Shown here: in pieces, positions 52,489-64,000 of the stretch | Layout of the letters: each line of letters opens with the position of its first letter | Position numbering within the stretch: position 1 is the first letter of the stretch | Assembly: GCA_023055355.1 (NCBI GenBank) | Contig: JALJCS010000018.1 | Location: 1,240,001 to 1,304,000 of the forward strand | Origin: Agelaius tricolor | Lineage: Eukaryota > Chordata > Aves > Passeriformes > Icteridae | DNA: 64,000 bases | Direction: 5' to 3' | Program-made: the position numbers and the translations under genes | The notes under the pieces: generated by a model | Database searches by the model: none | The model's input: the letters and a program-made list of their open reading frames with translations, nothing else | What the model was told of the DNA's origin: nothing

Positions 52489-53019
52489 ATGCAATATATA
52501 TCACTGAAGAGAACACATTGATTAAAGAAATACAAAAATTTGGCATCATTTCCAAACTTAAATAGTAAAAATAAAAACTACAAAAAGGAGCTGCATACCC
52601 TAATGTATCATGTGAAACAACAAGCAGTATATTCAAAAATGTAAATTTACAACCAATTTTTGTGGTCTTGTCATGTCACATTAGACCCATTTACAATGGC
52701 AAAATCCAGAACATACTGCTGTGAGGGCCAGGGCTGTGCTCAGCCCTGAGCAGACCCAGCCCCATCTCCCGGGAGAGATTCCAGCTTGGATGTGAGGACG
52801 GCAGCGAAGCCGCCGGCCAGGGCAGGGACCAGGGGGACAAATGGTATTGCTCACAAGGACAGGAATTTTGGACCTCAAACAACAGTGTGGCAGAAATTTG
52901 AAGAGAAGCTCCCTCTGTTCAAGTGAACCAGGACAAGAGGCAAAGGTTTGCAGCTGGAACAGGAGCTGCTCCTGAGGGAAGCACCGGGAGCAATGCTGGG
53001 AGAGCCCCCAGGGAGGGAG

Positions 53020-53240
53020 CAGGACCTGAGCTGTGCCACTGGGCACAGTGCCACTGCTCCCCTGGGACAGGACCTGAGCTGTGTCACTGCTCCCCTGGGA
53101 CAGGACCTGAGCTGTGCCACTGGGCACAGTGCCACTGCTCCCCTGGGACAGGACCTGAGCTGTGCCACTGGGCACAGTGCCACTGCTCCCCTGGGACAGG
53201 ACCTGAGCTGTGCCACTGCTCCCCTGGGATAGGACCTGCC
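53020..53240. repeat. Minisatellite of 48- and 33-bp units within the ETF1 3'UTR
   Basis: About five units, each ending 'gggacaggacctgag'. Long units contain 'ctgtgccactgggcacagtg' before 'ccactgctcccc'; short units lack the 15-bp middle. Both lengths are multiples of three, so open frames persist on both strands, but no gene context supports translation. Confidence 0.93.
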
Positions 53241-53684
53241 CTTGAGCCACTGCTCCCCTGGCCTGCACAGCCCCTGACCCCCAGAGTGTCACCAGCAGGC
53301 TGGACACACCCCAAGGATGAGCTCCCTGATCTATGGATGCTCTGTGGAACAGGCAGGACACAAAGCCTGGGCAGTCTGGGACCATCCAGAGGTGATCCTT
53401 TGCCTCCTGAAGGGCACATCCCCACAGGACAGACACTTCTGGGAGCTGGGTGTTCCCAGGGCTGTGCCAGTGCTCCACAAATCAGAATCAAATATTCCAC
53501 ACTCCCAGCACTAATTCAGCCTTCACTCCACTGACTCAGTATTCCTGTCAAACACCCACTTCCATTTAAGACCTGTGGGCTCAAATTCACATAATCAAGG
53601 AAACCTTACGCAGTGCTAAAGCAAAAAGAAAAACTTACTGAGGAACAAAAAGCCAAGTGTACCTTACTTCACTGAAATCTCATG

Positions 53685-53690
53685 TTTATT
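53685..53690 (-). terminator. Candidate proximal poly(A) signal AATAAA of ETF1
   Basis: Canonical AATAAA on the minus strand about 740 nt after the stop codon. Use would give a short 3'UTR lacking the tandem repeat and the distal AU hairpin. Confidence 0.45.
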
Positions 53691-54427
53691 TTTGTCAAGA
53701 CTGAAAAAAAAATAAATTCCTGAAGGCTGCACTGCTCAAATCCAAATTAAGCCCAAGACTTCAGCAGCATTTTCATTGCAATCCATGAAGTGCATTTCCT
53801 AGTTTGTAAGAGCAGTGTTTCTGCAAATAGATTAAAGCACGTTTGGCTGGTGAGCCTCCCCAAACCATCAGAATTTGCAAGCCACATGTAATGAACCAGC
53901 ACTCAGGTCAGTGCCTCCTCAAGCTTTTGAAGAGAATTATGGCTCCAACCTCGTTCCATTTCTTCTGCAGGCTAAGCTGAGAATGCCATGTAAATGGGTC
54001 ACGGCGCTGCCAAATGCAGCAATTGATTTCTCCAATCAAAGTATAAAGAAACAAACCAGTAGGATCTTACTTCTATTAATTTTGGAAGGAAGAGGTTTAC
54101 AGCAGTTAATGTATCATGAAGGTTAAAAAAATCATTTCCATAAAATACAAGAGCAACCAATTTCACCATTGAGTAAAAGTAAAAACTGGGATTCTTTTTA
54201 AATTAGTCCAAAGTGGCATATCGGAACTTAGTAGTTTGCTGCTGTACTGACACTATGACAAATCAAAGTGTAGGGTTTTGCTTTCTTAAATCCAAATGCT
54301 CGTGGATCAAGTTCTGGAAATGTTCCAATTCTAAGGCAGGGATCAGTTGTGTTTTCCACCATGAGTTTGCTCCTTGGGTTGGATGCTGGAGGGGCGAGGC
54401 ACGTGTTGCCGGACCCAGCTCGACTAC

Positions 54428-64000
<9,573 letters not shown>

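Larger units (their letters stand above)
52298..54427 (-). other. ETF1: ETF1 3' untranslated region (inferred)
   Basis: After the TAG codon the minus strand continues AT-rich and free of transposons for about 500 bp. It carries an AATAAA at 53690-53685, which could be an early poly(A) signal, then a GC-rich tandem-repeat section (52680-53500), then AT-rich sequence again to an ATTAAA at 52321-52316. I take the last as the main signal, with cleavage near 52298, giving a UTR of about 2.1 kb, similar to the length expected for mammalian ETF1. The distal end is an inference from sequence character and my memory of the conserved UTR, not from transcripts. Confidence 0.65.

Noticed and set aside
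52681..53534. 265-codon minus-strand and 203-codon plus-strand frames
   Set aside because: They run through the 33/48-bp tandem repeat in the inferred ETF1 3'UTR, whose units are multiples of three.

Overview
The window is vertebrate nuclear DNA, almost certainly from a bird and probably a passerine. The evidence is intron-rich genes with near-perfect vertebrate protein sequence, many truncated CR1 LINE 3' ends, and a solo LTR whose sequence resembles LTRs I know from songbird genomes. It contains no bacterial-type genes, operons, CRISPR arrays or rRNA/tRNA genes that I can recognise.

Two protein-coding genes are supported, both on the minus strand and head to tail. ETF1 (translation release factor eRF1) fills the right end. 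Eight coding exons between 63329 and 54428 join in frame and encode residues 88 to 437 (human numbering), including the YxCxxxF stop-recognition motif, the GGQ catalytic motif and the C-terminal eRF3-binding domain. Its first ~87 residues, with the NIKS motif, lie beyond 64000. A 3'UTR of about 2.1 kb seems to run to a poly(A) signal at 52316-52321.

FBXW11 (beta-TrCP2, the substrate receptor of an SCF ubiquitin ligase) fills the left two thirds. Its first coding exon is at 44605-44649 inside a CpG-rich promoter. Five more exons follow at 29019-29120, 11513-11575, 10263-10488, 6907-7093 and 5473-5563. They cover the N terminus, the dimerisation (D) domain, the F-box and the linker. The seven-bladed WD40 propeller, which binds phosphodegrons, must lie to the left of this window. 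The two exons after the first are whole-codon cassettes, so all four inclusion patterns keep the reading frame.

Between the genes (about 45.25-52.3 kb) there is no recognisable gene. This stretch holds CR1 copies, a TCTG tetranucleotide run and a 540-bp minisatellite. The introns hold CR1 fragments, simple repeats, an A/C-rich tract and the solo LTR, which ends about 20 bp from the splice donor of the FBXW11 F-box exon.

I found no new multi-gene system. The observations most worth following up are the LTR beside the F-box splice donor, an inverted CR1 pair that is 239/240 identical over a sharply bounded core, tandem repeats inside the ETF1 3'UTR and in the intergenic region, and the ETF1-FBXW11 neighbourhood, which differs from the human gene order.
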